A stretch of DNA of 64,000 nt from Paenibacillus swuensis (GCF_001644605.1 NZ_CP011388.1:4135501-4199500); one strand, 5' to 3'; counted from the stretch's first letter, positions 7,975-16,599 are shown. Numbers and translations: made by a program. Notes: a model not told the origin generated them from the letters alone.

Positions 7975-8751
7975 CTACATTTTGCGATAAAAAAAAGTAT
8001 CCGCCGACTCTAACCCGTATTGCGCAGGTGTGAAGATCTGCTCCGTGCTGCCGACAAATAGAATACCGCCAGGCTTAAGCGCCTCTGCAAATTTATGATA
8101 GAGCAGGTTCTTCGCCTCTTCCGTAAAATAAATCATCACATTTCGACAAATAATCAGGTCAAAATTACGGTCGAACGGATCCGTCAGTAAATTTCCCTTC
8201 TGAAATTGTACCGCCTTCTTCAGTTCATTCGAAACTTGGTACATCTGGCCCTCTTCGCTAAAATAGGTTTTTACGTATTCCGCAGGCACATCGCGTAACG
8301 ATCTGTCCAGATAGCGTCCCGCCTTCGCCTTTTCCAAGGCGTTATCGTCCAGGTCCGTCGCCAACAAGTGTGCTTGAGCGAGCCATTGTCGTTTCGCCAA
8401 TATCATAGCAAGCGAATAAGGTTCTTCTCCTGTAGAGCAGGCCGCGCTCCAGCATTTCAATTTGGCATTTTCTTTGACCATTTCAGGAAGAAACCGTTGC
8501 TGCAGTATTTCCCATCGATTGGGATTGCGCCAAAATTCCGATACATTAATCGTCATTCGATCCAAAAATTCGTGCATGAGCTTCTTGTCTTTCATGATCG
8601 CTTCATAAAAAGAAGCAAAGGTGTCATACCCGTTCTTCATTCTTAATGTCGTCAACCGTCTCTTCATCTGTGCTTCTTTATATTGTGAAAGATCGATCGT
8701 GGTGCTTTCCTTCACTTTACGCACGAAGAAGAGGAAATCCTGATCTTCCAT
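7975..8751 (-). CDS. cheR: Chemotaxis protein methyltransferase
   Basis: Transfers methyl groups from S-adenosylmethionine to glutamates of chemoreceptors for adaptation. It is 258 residues. The N-terminal helical domain is followed by the SAM-binding domain with CWSAACSTGEEPYSLAMIL near residue 100, LLATDLDDNALEKA and FDLIICRNVMIYF, all typical of CheR. The end, GGILFVGSTEQIF, also fits. It lies between ndk and the aro genes as in B. subtilis. A GGGGG site precedes the ATG. Confidence 0.96.
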   Translation of the reverse strand: MEDQDFLFFVRKVKESTTIDLSQYKEAQMKRRLTTLRMKNGYDTFASFYEAIMKDKKLMHEFLDRMTINVSEFWRNPNRWEILQQRFLPEMVKENAKLKCWSAACSTGEEPYSLAMILAKRQWLAQAHLLATDLDDNALEKAKAGRYLDRSLRDVPAEYVKTYFSEEGQMYQVSNELKKAVQFQKGNLLTDPFDRNFDLIICRNVMIYFTEEAKNLLYHKFAEALKPGGILFVGSTEQIFTPAQYGLESADTFFYRKM

Positions 8752-8781
8752 GATGTTAACCCCCGCTACGTTTCTAACCCA

Positions 8782-8820
8782 TAAAAATACCCCTAACTAT
8801 ATTTCTATAGTTAAGGGTAT
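8782..8820 (-). terminator. Terminator between ndk and cheR
   Basis: A 14-bp inverted repeat (ATACCCTTAACTAT / ATAGTTAGGGGTAT in the minus sense, one G-T pair) with a 6-base loop, followed by TTTTTA. It would end the ndk transcript. Confidence 0.8.
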
Positions 8821-8847
8821 TCTCCTTCTTATACCAATATAAATCTA

Positions 8848-9291
8848 TTAAATCCACTGCGCATTTGCTTTATCGTATGAGAACAGCTCATCCGGTCCGA
8901 AGAAATTGCCGATTTCGCGCTCTGCGCTTTCCGGCGCATCGGAGCCGTGAATAATATTTAAGTTTGTATGTACCGCATAATCTCCGCGAATCGTCCCTGG
9001 CTGTGCATCCAACGAATTCGTCTTGCCAATCATCGTACGGGAAAGCGCGATGACGTTATCCCCTTCCCAGACCATACCGAATACCGGACCGGAAGTGATA
9101 AATTCTACAAGGCTGTTAAAGAAAGGCTTACCTTGATGCTCTTCGTAATGAAACTCAGCCTTCTCCTTGGTGATTACCATGAACTTGGCTCCTACCAATT
9201 GAAAACCTTTTTGCTCAAAACGCTTAACAACTTCGCCAATCAGCCCGCGCTGTACACCATCGGGTTTAACCATTAAGAACGTTCTTTCCAT
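8848..9291 (-). CDS. ndk: Nucleoside diphosphate kinase
   Basis: Moves the gamma phosphate between nucleoside triphosphates and diphosphates. It is 147 residues with the ATG at 9291, which has GGAGG 8 bases upstream. A longer TTG reading would begin inside that ribosome site. The N-terminus is [20 protein letters not shown]; the active-site segment [16 protein letters not shown] contains the phosphohistidine. YDKANAQWI closes the protein. Its place between hepT and cheR is the same as in B. subtilis. Confidence 0.97.
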   Translation of the reverse strand: MERTFLMVKPDGVQRGLIGEVVKRFEQKGFQLVGAKFMVITKEKAEFHYEEHQGKPFFNSLVEFITSGPVFGMVWEGDNVIALSRTMIGKTNSLDAQPGTIRGDYAVHTNLNIIHGSDAPESAEREIGNFFGPDELFSYDKANAQWI

Positions 9292-9395
9292 TGCAAAGTC
9301 CTCCAATTATTACTCAAGTATGTGTAAATTATGATGTGCGGCATTAATGTAAGCCCATTCATTACAATATCATATCTGAGTTAACTCGTATAGAC

Positions 9396-10370
9396 TTAAT
9401 GTAAACGTTTCCCGATAAAGTGCGCTATATCGACAAAATTCTTCTTGGTTTTGCTTTCTGGCAGAGCATCCAATGCGGCAATCGCTTTATTAATAAACTG
9501 TGTCGCCAACTTGTCCGCTCGTTCCACACCGTCGCTTCGCCGAATGAGCTGAATCACTTTGTATGTATCCGCCTGCCCTTCCGCTTCTCGGATATGACGA
9601 ATTTCCTCCAGCAATGCCGGGGCGAGATCCGGATTTTCCAATGCCAACAGAACCGGCAATGTAATATTACCTTGCCTCATATCGCTTCCTGGCGGTTTGC
9701 CCAACTGCTTCTCCGTTCCGAGCAAGTCTAGGATATCATCGCGAATCTGAAAAGCCATGCCTGCATTATAACCAAATTTATACATAATTCGGGCGGACTC
9801 CTCTGAAGCTTCAGATGCGATCGCTCCTAGTTGACAAGAGACTGCGATTAGCAAAGCCGTCTTGCGCCGAATGCGTAACAGGTAGTTTCGCACCGTTTGG
9901 GAGGTGTTGAAGAAGTCGCGGATTTGCTCCATTTCACCGATACACATATCCAGCATAGCCTTGGATAAAATGCGGTGAATCTGCGGATTGTCCAGTTGGG
10001 TTACAATGGTCAGCGCCTTGGCATAAATGTAATCCCCTGTATACATAGCCACTCGGTTGTCCCACTTTGACTTCACAGTCAATTGACCGCGACGGGTATT
10101 GGCATTGTCAATCACATCATCGTGCACCAACGAAGCCATGTGGATGAGTTCAAGCGGAACCGCCACACGCTGCAGCCGTTCCAAATCATAACGGCCGAGT
10201 TCCCCGGCCAATAAGACAAAAACAGGCCGAATCCGTTTACCGCCAGCTTTCAGAAGATGGAGAGAAGCCTCGTTCAGTACGGCATGCTCCGTATCGATGC
10301 TCCGCTCCAGTTCCTTCTCAATATATTGAATGTCACTTCTTAAACGGGCATAAATATCAATTAATTTCAT
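9396..10370 (-). CDS. hepT: Heptaprenyl diphosphate synthase component II
   Basis: Catalytic subunit that, with HepS, builds the C35 side chain of menaquinone-7. It is 324 residues from the ATG at 10370, which overlaps the mqnA stop (ATGA). A longer frame exists but runs inside mqnA. Both aspartate-rich motifs are present: DDVIDNANTRR near residue 85 and QIRDDILDLLG near residue 215. LLKAGGKRIRP marks the substrate-binding N-terminal region. It belongs to the hepS-menG-ubiA-ubiX-mqnA-hepT operon. Confidence 0.96.
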   Translation of the reverse strand: MKLIDIYARLRSDIQYIEKELERSIDTEHAVLNEASLHLLKAGGKRIRPVFVLLAGELGRYDLERLQRVAVPLELIHMASLVHDDVIDNANTRRGQLTVKSKWDNRVAMYTGDYIYAKALTIVTQLDNPQIHRILSKAMLDMCIGEMEQIRDFFNTSQTVRNYLLRIRRKTALLIAVSCQLGAIASEASEESARIMYKFGYNAGMAFQIRDDILDLLGTEKQLGKPPGSDMRQGNITLPVLLALENPDLAPALLEEIRHIREAEGQADTYKVIQLIRRSDGVERADKLATQFINKAIAALDALPESKTKKNFVDIAHFIGKRLH

Positions 10371-11227
10371 GAGTTCACCTGTACCACCGTATTGTTCGAC
10401 CAGATCCGCAAAGGAATCGTTCTCTGGATCAGGCCCAGTTCTTTGGCATATTCGAAGTATAATTGTAAACCATTCCATTGCGATTGTCCAAAGTCGTAGT
10501 TCAAGCCGCTGAAATACCGATTCCAGAAGTTCTCCGTACCGCCTATACGGAGACAAGCTTCCTTCGTAACAGGGCCCAAATCCGCCATGCTGCGTTGTTT
10601 AGACCGTTGGAAGGCCTCGTAAATGGCGCGGACGGTTTCCGGCCGATCTTCGGCATAAGCGCGGCGCACTGCCCATACCGCGAAAGTCATTCCCAGTCCC
10701 GTATGTTCCTTCCATGCCTGACCTAAATCCATAACTTCGTAAGGATGTTCGGACCACGCCGCTCGGATGGCGTCATCGCCGATTAATAATGCCGCATCCG
10801 CTTCTTTCAACATCGATTCCAGATCGGGTGCCGCCGTTATGTAACGAGGCTTGCCTCCGAGAAATTTCTCCATGATGATTCGAAGCAGATTAACAGACGT
10901 GGCTGATGCGGTAGTAAATGCAATGGAACCGTTACGAACTTCATTCAGGCTTTTCTTCATAAAGAGAAAGATGGAACCTACTTTACCGTTGCTGCTGACA
11001 GATAGATCGGGCAACAAAACGTATCGTTCATCATTTAAACCATAGGCAAACGATGAAATTGCGCTCACATCCAACAATCCCTCCGAAAGCGAATGATTAA
11101 GTTCGGAAGGCACTTTGGAGATCAATTCTATTCGCTCGCCGGAAGTTTCTTGTTGCAGATGATAAAAAATCGGCCAGGCATTGGTATATTGAATGCGGCC
11201 GATTCGAATCGGATCATGTTGTTTCAT
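10367..11227 (-). CDS. mqnA: Chorismate dehydratase of the futalosine menaquinone pathway
   Basis: Removes water from chorismate to give 3-enolpyruvylbenzoate, the first step of the futalosine route to menaquinone. It has the MqnA/MqnD solute-binding fold: IRIGRIQYTNAWPIFY at the start, DVSAISSFAYG near residue 65, and ALLIGDDAIRA about residue 140. I prefer the ATG at 11227, with GGGGAG 9 bases upstream, over an ATG 13 codons earlier. This gives 286 residues and a 14-base overlap with the ubiX-like gene. The other pathway genes (mqnB, C, D, E) are not in the window. Confidence 0.92.
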   Translation of the reverse strand: MKQHDPIRIGRIQYTNAWPIFYHLQQETSGERIELISKVPSELNHSLSEGLLDVSAISSFAYGLNDERYVLLPDLSVSSNGKVGSIFLFMKKSLNEVRNGSIAFTTASATSVNLLRIIMEKFLGGKPRYITAAPDLESMLKEADAALLIGDDAIRAAWSEHPYEVMDLGQAWKEHTGLGMTFAVWAVRRAYAEDRPETVRAIYEAFQRSKQRSMADLGPVTKEACLRIGGTENFWNRYFSGLNYDFGQSQWNGLQLYFEYAKELGLIQRTIPLRIWSNNTVVQVNS

Positions 11228-11891
11228 CTTCGGTTGCTCCCCATCTTCTGTACAGTTCATGCTCAACTCTCATTGCGTCCAACACTTTGCCCGCCATGAA
11301 ATTCACCATGTCCTGAAGCGACTGCGGACCGTGGTAAAACGCAGGCATCGCCGGAATCAACCTGGCCCCGAGCTGCGTCAGCTTCAGCATGTTTTCCAGG
11401 TGAACCGCGTGCAGAGGCGTTTCCCGAGGGACGAGGAGCAACGGACGCGCTTCTTTAAGCATGACATCCGCCGCCCGCTCCAGTAGGTTATCCGACAAAC
11501 CGTTCGCTACAGCGGCCAGCGTCCCCATGGAACAAGGCACAATCACCATGCCCTCGGTTCGGAAAGAACCGCTGGCAATCCCCGCACCGATATCGGACAT
11601 CGGATGATGCTTCAGCTTCCCCGGATAGCCTCCGAAGTGTTCCTCCAAAGTAGCAGGTCTGCGAGTTGCATCCCAGCCCTGCTCTTCCTTGAGCACTCTC
11701 CAGCCCGCCTCTGTAACCAGCAGATGAACAGTAAATCCTTGCGATAGCAAAGACTGTACAATGGTGATTCCGTAAGGTGCCCCGCTGGCCCCGCTCATAC
11801 CGACAATCCAACGCTTACCTGCTCCGGGCAAATCAACCGTCGTTGTTGCCTTTACCTGTTTCGTATAAACTTCAAATGCATTGCCGTCCAT
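11214..11891 (-). CDS. ubiX: UbiX-family flavin prenyltransferase
   Basis: Makes prenylated FMN, the cofactor of UbiD-type decarboxylases; in futalosine gene sets it supports decarboxylation of the prenylated naphthoate. It is 225 residues. The flavin-binding start IVGMSGASGAPYGI is near residue 30, MVIVPCSMGTLAAVANGLSD is the middle signature, and RPLLLVPRETPLHAVHLENM is typical of the family. An N-terminal extension of about 25 residues precedes the fold. It abuts the UbiA-like gene with no gap. The UbiD partner is not in this window. Confidence 0.92.
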   Translation of the reverse strand: MDGNAFEVYTKQVKATTTVDLPGAGKRWIVGMSGASGAPYGITIVQSLLSQGFTVHLLVTEAGWRVLKEEQGWDATRRPATLEEHFGGYPGKLKHHPMSDIGAGIASGSFRTEGMVIVPCSMGTLAAVANGLSDNLLERAADVMLKEARPLLLVPRETPLHAVHLENMLKLTQLGARLIPAMPAFYHGPQSLQDMVNFMAGKVLDAMRVEHELYRRWGATEDETT

Positions 11892-12758
11892 TTAAGCCAC
11901 CGCCAAATCAATGAAGGTGAACACAAACATGACAATGCTAAGCGTACCGTTCAGAGTAAAGAAAGCCATATTTAGTCTGGATAAATTTCCAGGCGTAACG
12001 ATCCGGTGTTCATAGAACAATAGGCCGATGGAAATGACTGCCCCCGCTAAATACCACCAACTCAAATCGGTAATGAAATAAAGTGCCAACAAACCGAATG
12101 CCGGAATCAAATGCAGACAACGCGCAATCAACAAGGCGTTAGCCACACCGAAACGGCTGGGAATCGAATGTAACTTCTCTTCCTTGTCGTAATCCGCGTC
12201 CTGACAGGCATAGATTACATCGAAGCCAGCCGTCCAGAATGCGACGGATACATACAATAGGATGGCCACACCGTTAATCTGACCTGTAACAGCCACCCAA
12301 CCGCCGAGAGGAGCCAGAGCAATCGTGAAGCCAAGAACAACATGGCACCACCATGTAAATCTCTTCGTATACGAATAAATGACAAGCATAAATACGGCAA
12401 TAGGCAACAACGTCACAGACAATGAATTGAGCTGAGACGCTCCGATAAAGAGCAATATGAACGATACAGCGATGAAGACAATAACTTCTTTGGATTCCAG
12501 AAGACCTGCAGGAATGGCTCTCATGGCCGTTCTCGGATTCTTCTTGTCAATCGTCCTGTCAATGAAGCGATTCAATCCCATAGCCGCGCTCCGCGCTCCG
12601 AACATCGCCATAATAATCCAACCGATCTGTGCCCAAGACGGGAGATGGCCGTTAATTACGACGGAGCCCAGCAGAGATCCCATGAAAGCAAACGGGAGCG
12701 CGAAGAGGGTATGTTCGAATTTAATCATTTCCAGGAATATTCCGATTTTGCGAATCAT
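11892..12758 (-). CDS. ubiA: UbiA-family prenyltransferase, probably for menaquinone
   Basis: An integral membrane enzyme of 288 residues with about eight or nine hydrophobic segments. It has the two aspartate motifs of the family: NRFIDRTIDKKNPRT near residue 65 and DVIYACQDADYDKEEKL near residue 185. Next to mqnA, a UbiX-like gene and menG, it most likely attaches the heptaprenyl chain to the futalosine-derived aromatic acid (the MqnP role). The ATG at 12758 overlaps the menG stop (ATGA). A longer frame to 12905 lies inside menG and is not used. Confidence 0.93.
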   Translation of the reverse strand: MIRKIGIFLEMIKFEHTLFALPFAFMGSLLGSVVINGHLPSWAQIGWIIMAMFGARSAAMGLNRFIDRTIDKKNPRTAMRAIPAGLLESKEVIVFIAVSFILLFIGASQLNSLSVTLLPIAVFMLVIYSYTKRFTWWCHVVLGFTIALAPLGGWVAVTGQINGVAILLYVSVAFWTAGFDVIYACQDADYDKEEKLHSIPSRFGVANALLIARCLHLIPAFGLLALYFITDLSWWYLAGAVISIGLLFYEHRIVTPGNLSRLNMAFFTLNGTLSIVMFVFTFIDLAVA

Positions 12759-13486
12759 CGCGCCGCACTCCTCTTCGTACCGATATGAAGCGCAGCAATA
12801 CCAAGAGTTAACGGATACGCCTCGACCTGGGTTAAGCCGATATCCGAAAATTGCTTCTTCAGTTGGACATGATCCGGAAACACGGCAAGGGACTCCGGTA
12901 ACCAACGATATTGTTCATATCGTTTGGCGACCAGCTTGCCAAGAAGAGGCAGAACCTTCTGGAAATAGAAATAATAAGTGCTCTTGAAAGGTTCTTTCGC
13001 CGGCTTGGACAATTCCAGACAAACCACTTTGCCGCCAGGCTTTACAACCCGTTGCATTTCCTTCAATACCTGAACAAGATCAGGCACATTGCGAAGTCCG
13101 AAGCCGATGGTGACGTAGTCAAAGCTGTTGTCTTCGAAAGGCAGTTCCATCGCATTTCCTTGAACCAGAGTAATCTGTTCATCAAGATTAGCTTCCCGTA
13201 CTTTCAACCGGCCGACGTTCAGCATATTGTTGCTAAAGTCGAGCCCTGTCATAGGACCGTTTCGGCTTTCCCGGGCCATCGCGATCGTCCAGTCGCAAGT
13301 GCCGCAGCACAGATCAAGCGCCGTGCTTCCGGGCTTCATCGCCATCTTGTTCATTGTAAACCTTCTCCAAGCCTTATGCCTTCTAAAGCTGATCAAATCA
13401 TTCATCATATCGTACTTGGGCGCGATGCTTTCAAATACCGAATGTACGAACTGTTCCTTCTGTTTCCCTTCCAAGTTGACCTTCAC
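12755..13486 (-). CDS. menG: Demethylmenaquinone methyltransferase
   Basis: SAM-dependent C-methylation, last step of menaquinone synthesis (UbiE/MenG family). I choose a GTG at 13486, because GGAGG lies 9 bases upstream and the hepS stop falls just before it. The ATG at 13504 overlaps hepS and has no good site. This gives 243 residues. Motifs: VFESIAPKYDMMND near the start, ALDLCCGTCDWT (SAM loop), GLDFSNNML, YVTIGFGLRNVPD and VKPGGKVVCLELSKP. Shared with both the classical and futalosine pathways. Confidence 0.95.
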   Translation of the reverse strand: MKVNLEGKQKEQFVHSVFESIAPKYDMMNDLISFRRHKAWRRFTMNKMAMKPGSTALDLCCGTCDWTIAMARESRNGPMTGLDFSNNMLNVGRLKVREANLDEQITLVQGNAMELPFEDNSFDYVTIGFGLRNVPDLVQVLKEMQRVVKPGGKVVCLELSKPAKEPFKSTYYFYFQKVLPLLGKLVAKRYEQYRWLPESLAVFPDHVQLKKQFSDIGLTQVEAYPLTLGIAALHIGTKRSAAR

Positions 13487-13487
13487 C

Positions 13488-14354
13488 TCAAATTTCCTCC
13501 ACAACCAGGGAGGCTGAATAACGTTTATATGAGTCGCCTATTTGCGCCAAGTCTCTGCGGAGTCTATCCGAATCCAATTGGCCCGCAAGCGCGGCGGCTT
13601 GCTGAAGCTGCTGATTTAACATATCCTTCAGAATACCCCGGACATTATACTTCAGGACATATGTGCTCCACTTCGTCTTGTCAACGGCTCCGTCTCTCAG
13701 CAAGCTCTTCTCTCCGTCCGTAGCCTTGTTCCATATATGCCAGAACACCCAGCTGCTCCTCGATGGCTCATGAGATTCGCTGAAATGTAATTCCTCTACA
13801 ATTAACTCGCACTTCGTGACAATACTGAGGAGCTCAGGCCAGGCTTTGGCAGTCACCCCGTCCATAAATTTAGAGAAAATTAGGAACAATTGCGTCTTAA
13901 TACTGACTTTCTGCTGCAGATATTCATCCGCGTTCAGCTTAAGCTGGTTCATTCTAAGGTATAAGTGCATTTTCATGCGATTAATTTCACATATTGCTCC
14001 CGAGAGCAACGTAATCATTTCAATCTGACCGGCTTTAGACAGAATGTGATAGAACCCGCTGCTGAAGTAGTCGCCCGCAAGCACTTTCAGCTGTCTCGAA
14101 CGGTCCGCATTGTTCCTTGCCGCATCCGAATGTTCTTGGTTATCGATCATATCGTGGGTATCCATTCCCAGTTGAACCAGCAGCGTCGCAAGAGACAAGG
14201 CATCGCTGTCATGAGAAGTCCGGGGATGAGTCTCGAGCACGGTATGTAATAATCGAATTCGGGAATCCGGAAGTTCAGGAAGGTCCGTATGCTTCTGGAT
14301 CATATCGTGTTCTGTGTATTTTCTGGCTAATTCCGGAATCCGGTACGTATTCAT
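13488..14354 (-). CDS. hepS: Heptaprenyl diphosphate synthase component I
   Basis: Non-catalytic partner of HepT that sets chain length in the C35 prenyl synthase. It is 288 residues and largely helical, without DDxxD motifs. It has the family segments LATLLVQLGMDTHDMIDN near residue 60 and LAGDYFSSGFYHILSKAGQ near residue 93, which are degenerate relatives of the prenyl synthase core. It is the first gene of the quinone operon, in the same order as the B. subtilis hepS-menG-hepT (gerC) operon. A TATAAT lies about 45 bases upstream at 14399-14404. Confidence 0.92.
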   Translation of the reverse strand: MNTYRIPELARKYTEHDMIQKHTDLPELPDSRIRLLHTVLETHPRTSHDSDALSLATLLVQLGMDTHDMIDNQEHSDAARNNADRSRQLKVLAGDYFSSGFYHILSKAGQIEMITLLSGAICEINRMKMHLYLRMNQLKLNADEYLQQKVSIKTQLFLIFSKFMDGVTAKAWPELLSIVTKCELIVEELHFSESHEPSRSSWVFWHIWNKATDGEKSLLRDGAVDKTKWSTYVLKYNVRGILKDMLNQQLQQAAALAGQLDSDRLRRDLAQIGDSYKRYSASLVVEEI

Positions 14355-14510
14355 TAGAAGCCTCCGACCCTTTCAAGAAATTACAACATATCTAAACAAT
14401 TATAACATAATCAAAACAAACAAGCACAACTTTCAGAGGATACTCCCAACCTTGTTCAGGCGGAACCGCATCATCCTTAATTGTGCCTGAAACGAAGATA
14501 TGGATCACAC

Positions 14511-15074
14511 TTACCTCACGGCAGCTTCATACCATTGGTCGGTAAACACCATTTTGAACTTCTTGATGCTTTGCGGATCCACCTTGCCTTCACTGCGTCT
14601 TAACTGAATAATATCCTCCGCTGTAATCTCGCCCCGCCGCGCATCCACTGCCAGCAATAACTGCTCCTGAGAATGCGTCCTGCTTCCAGCTTCTGCTTGT
14701 TCCATCGGAGCTTCATTGACACGCAACATGACCTCTTTCACATTCTCTGTGCCGAACAGGCTGAATTCCGCAATTTCGTACAGATCATCCAGGATTCGGG
14801 GATGCGGCGCCGGGTCATCCGCACTCATAATCAAATCAATATAAAGGACAGAGTGGTCCCAGTCCACCTTATCCATACGTAAATGCAACGGAATCCGGGA
14901 AAGATAGTCCACTAGGTTTTCATCAGCCAGTACCACTTGTCTCTCCATGCTGAACGTTGTCATAACGCGTTCCTTTAAGGTTTGGGTCAGTTCCAGCGGC
15001 GGCAACATCGAGAGTAACCACGCTACGCCTGCAGATATGATTGTGACTAAGAAGATCCGAACCAGATAGCGCAT
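14511..15074 (-). CDS. Unknown membrane-anchored or exported protein
   Basis: 187 residues. One hydrophobic segment at residues 5-25 (LVRIFLVTIISAGVAWLLSM) acts as a signal anchor. The remainder is hydrophilic, with a region around residues 55-115 that alternates hydrophobic and charged residues like a small alpha/beta domain, and a charged C-terminal part. A GGAG site is 8 bases before the ATG. It lies between mtrB and hepS, where B. subtilis has no gene. I recognise no family and cannot assign a function. Confidence 0.8.
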   Translation of the reverse strand: MRYLVRIFLVTIISAGVAWLLSMLPPLELTQTLKERVMTTFSMERQVVLADENLVDYLSRIPLHLRMDKVDWDHSVLYIDLIMSADDPAPHPRILDDLYEIAEFSLFGTENVKEVMLRVNEAPMEQAEAGSRTHSQEQLLLAVDARRGEITAEDIIQLRRSEGKVDPQSIKKFKMVFTDQWYEAAVR

Positions 15075-15105
15075 CCAGACAACTCCCCCTTTATCACATT
15101 GTACA

Positions 15106-15133
15106 AAATAAAAATGCAGGCTATGCCTGCATC
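15106..15133 (-). terminator. Terminator after mtrB
   Basis: Stem ATGCAGGC/GCCTGCAT with a 3-base loop, then UUUUUAUUUU in the minus sense. Confidence 0.85.
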
Positions 15134-15142
15134 AACAAAAAA

Positions 15143-15364
15143 TTATTCTTCGGTGTCAATCGTACCGTATTTCGTCATAATTACGGCTTTTCCTCTAATT
15201 TTCACGGCGGAAGTATGATCTGTAAACTGAGCGATCAGCACTTCGCCTTTATCCAATTTCTCCGTATGGTGAAACCTGGTGTCCTGCCCCCTAGTCAACC
15301 CGATCACATGCACTCCGTTGTCCTTGGCTTTCACAACAAAATAGTCTCCGTTCTTTTCTTCCAT
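15143..15364 (-). CDS. mtrB: Tryptophan RNA-binding attenuation protein (TRAP)
   Basis: 73 residues, the usual TRAP length. TRAP forms an eleven-subunit ring that binds tryptophan between subunits and wraps (G/U)AG repeats. The RNA-contacting residues of B. subtilis TRAP are all present: Lys36 in TEKLDKGE, and Lys55 and Arg57 in SAVKIRGKA. The tryptophan pocket residues Thr24, Gln46, Thr48, Thr51 and Ser52 (GLTRG and AQFTDHTS) are also kept. folE, its operon partner in B. subtilis, is absent upstream. The target with eleven triplets lies before trpE at 4738-4797. Confidence 0.97.
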   Translation of the reverse strand: MEEKNGDYFVVKAKDNGVHVIGLTRGQDTRFHHTEKLDKGEVLIAQFTDHTSAVKIRGKAVIMTKYGTIDTEE

Positions 15365-15400
15365 GCCCCAGCCTCCTCAGGCTAATATTCTAATATTCAT

Positions 15401-15429
15401 ATCATGCTAAAAAAAGAAGTAAGTGTCAA
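15401..15429 (-). promoter_or_regulatory. Probable promoter of mtrB
   Basis: A perfect TTGACA (15424-15429), a 17-base spacer and CATGAT (15401-15406), about 37 bases upstream of the mtrB start. Confidence 0.5.
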
Positions 15430-15587
15430 CCTGGCATCCAAGTCGGACGAACCGGTCCAATATGGACAAAATATGGCGAACCCCGAGGACTATGGTGAAT
15501 TTTTTTTGAATTTTGATGATAAACCGCATGTCCCGTTACATTCTCGATTATAATTGAAGTATATAAACTATATAGGTGGTGTTTCCA

Positions 15588-15878
15588 ATGTCCAATACAT
15601 TTTCACTACGTGCTTTTCGCCAAATTGGCATTTTTGAAGGGATTTCGTTTCTGGTGCTGTTATTTATAGCCATGCCGCTTAAATATTGGGCCGAAATGCC
15701 GCTTGCCGTTACGATTGTGGGAGGACTTCACGGATTTTTGTTTGTTCTATACCTGCTCGCGCTGGCCGTGGTCACGCTTAAATTCCGATGGTCCATCCTG
15801 CGCGTGTTCGGAGCTTTTATAGCCGCTTTTCTTCCTTTCGGAACATTCGTTCTGGAGTCCAGGCTTCGTAAAGAATAA
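15588..15878 (+). CDS. Small membrane protein, DUF3817 (YdzA) type
   Basis: 96 residues with three hydrophobic segments. It opens FSLRAFRQIGIFEGISFLVL and has MPLKYWAEMPLAVTIVGGLHG, which is the pattern of DUF3817 membrane proteins of unknown function. The ATG at 15588 has AGGTGG 8 bases upstream; a GTG four codons earlier would overlap that site. It is a plus-strand single gene inserted between mtrB and hbs, where B. subtilis carries folE. Confidence 0.85.
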   Translation: MSNTFSLRAFRQIGIFEGISFLVLLFIAMPLKYWAEMPLAVTIVGGLHGFLFVLYLLALAVVTLKFRWSILRVFGAFIAAFLPFGTFVLESRLRKE

Positions 15879-15891
15879 ATATCAAACATCC

Positions 15892-15936
15892 AATGCCGTC
15901 TGATCCCGCCCCCGGGTCAGGCGGCATTTGCTTTGG
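15892..15936 (+). terminator. Terminator-like hairpin after the DUF3817 gene
   Basis: Long imperfect stem from AATGCCG (15892) to CGGCATT (15928) with a CCCG/CGGG inner part, then a weak U-rich tail (TTGCTTTGG). Confidence 0.55.
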
Positions 15937-15952
15937 TCGGCTTTGGAGACAA

Positions 15953-15975
15953 CAAAAAAACCGCAAATGCGGTTT
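15953..15975 (-). terminator. Terminator of hbs
   Basis: Stem AACCGCA/TGCGGTT with a 2-base loop centre (bases at the loop edge may open), then seven U in the minus sense. Confidence 0.85.
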
Positions 15976-16010
15976 CCTTGAGTTAAGCCATGTATGATAT
16001 GTACAATGGT

Positions 16011-16283
16011 TTAGTTAATTCCGTCCTTAAGCGCTTTACCTGGTTTGAAAGCAGGTACTTTGCTTGCCGGGATCTCGATTTCTTCACCCGTTTGCGGGTT
16101 GCGTCCCTTACGAGCGGAACGTTCACGAACTTCGAAGTTACCGAAACCTACGAGTTGTACTTTGTCTCCGCCTTGTAATGCTTCGGAAATTGCTTCAAAC
16201 ACAGCATCTACCGCTTTAGTTACGTCCTTCTTGGAGAGTTCAGTTGTTTCAGAAACTTTAGCGACCAATTCAGATTTATTCAT
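16011..16283 (-). CDS. hbs: Histone-like DNA-binding protein HU
   Basis: 90 residues, normal for HU. It begins [20 protein letters not shown] and contains the DNA-binding arm [28 protein letters not shown] strong GGAGGTGA lies 6 bases before the ATG at 16283. The open frame extends further upstream but without a start signal. As in B. subtilis it lies next to spoIVA and the mtrB region. It bends DNA and compacts the nucleoid. Confidence 0.97.
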   Translation of the reverse strand: MNKSELVAKVSETTELSKKDVTKAVDAVFEAISEALQGGDKVQLVGFGNFEVRERSARKGRNPQTGEEIEIPASKVPAFKPGKALKDGIN

Positions 16284-16559
16284 GCCATTCACCTCCCCCC
16301 GTAATGTGATGTCGTTATCATTCTGTGTTGCCGATTTACCCGAAATTATACATTGAAACAGTATATTTTCCTTATATACCGCCATTTTTCCACTTCGGAA
16401 GGAACAGATTTATAGTATAACAGCAGAAAGACAATTTCAAGTGTCTCAGTTGATATTTTACCCTCAATTAACGAAAATGACCTTTTCTTGCCGTTTTCCC
16501 GCCATAATCACAGCCTAAACCATGGAAATATCCCTACTTTTCATTCAAAATAAGGAAAC
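16284..16559 (-). other. Gene-free stretch upstream of hbs
   Basis: AT-rich leader between the spoIVA terminator and hbs. Two promoter-like elements are visible: TTGAAA with TACTAT 17 bases downstream (around 16410-16440), and an isolated TATAAT about 65 bases before the hbs start. I see no gene and no clear riboswitch here. Confidence 0.4.
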
Positions 16560-16599
16560 AAAAAAGACATCCAAATCCTCCATAGGATCTGGATGTCTT
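16560..16599 (-). terminator. Terminator of spoIVA
   Basis: Inverted repeat GAAGACATCCAGATCC / GGATTTGGATGTCTT with a short loop, followed by TTTTTT. Confidence 0.85.

Noticed and set aside
14399-14429. Sigma-A promoter for hepS
   Set aside because: A TATAAT is present but the best -35 (TTGTGC) is 19 bases away; too weak for a firm call.
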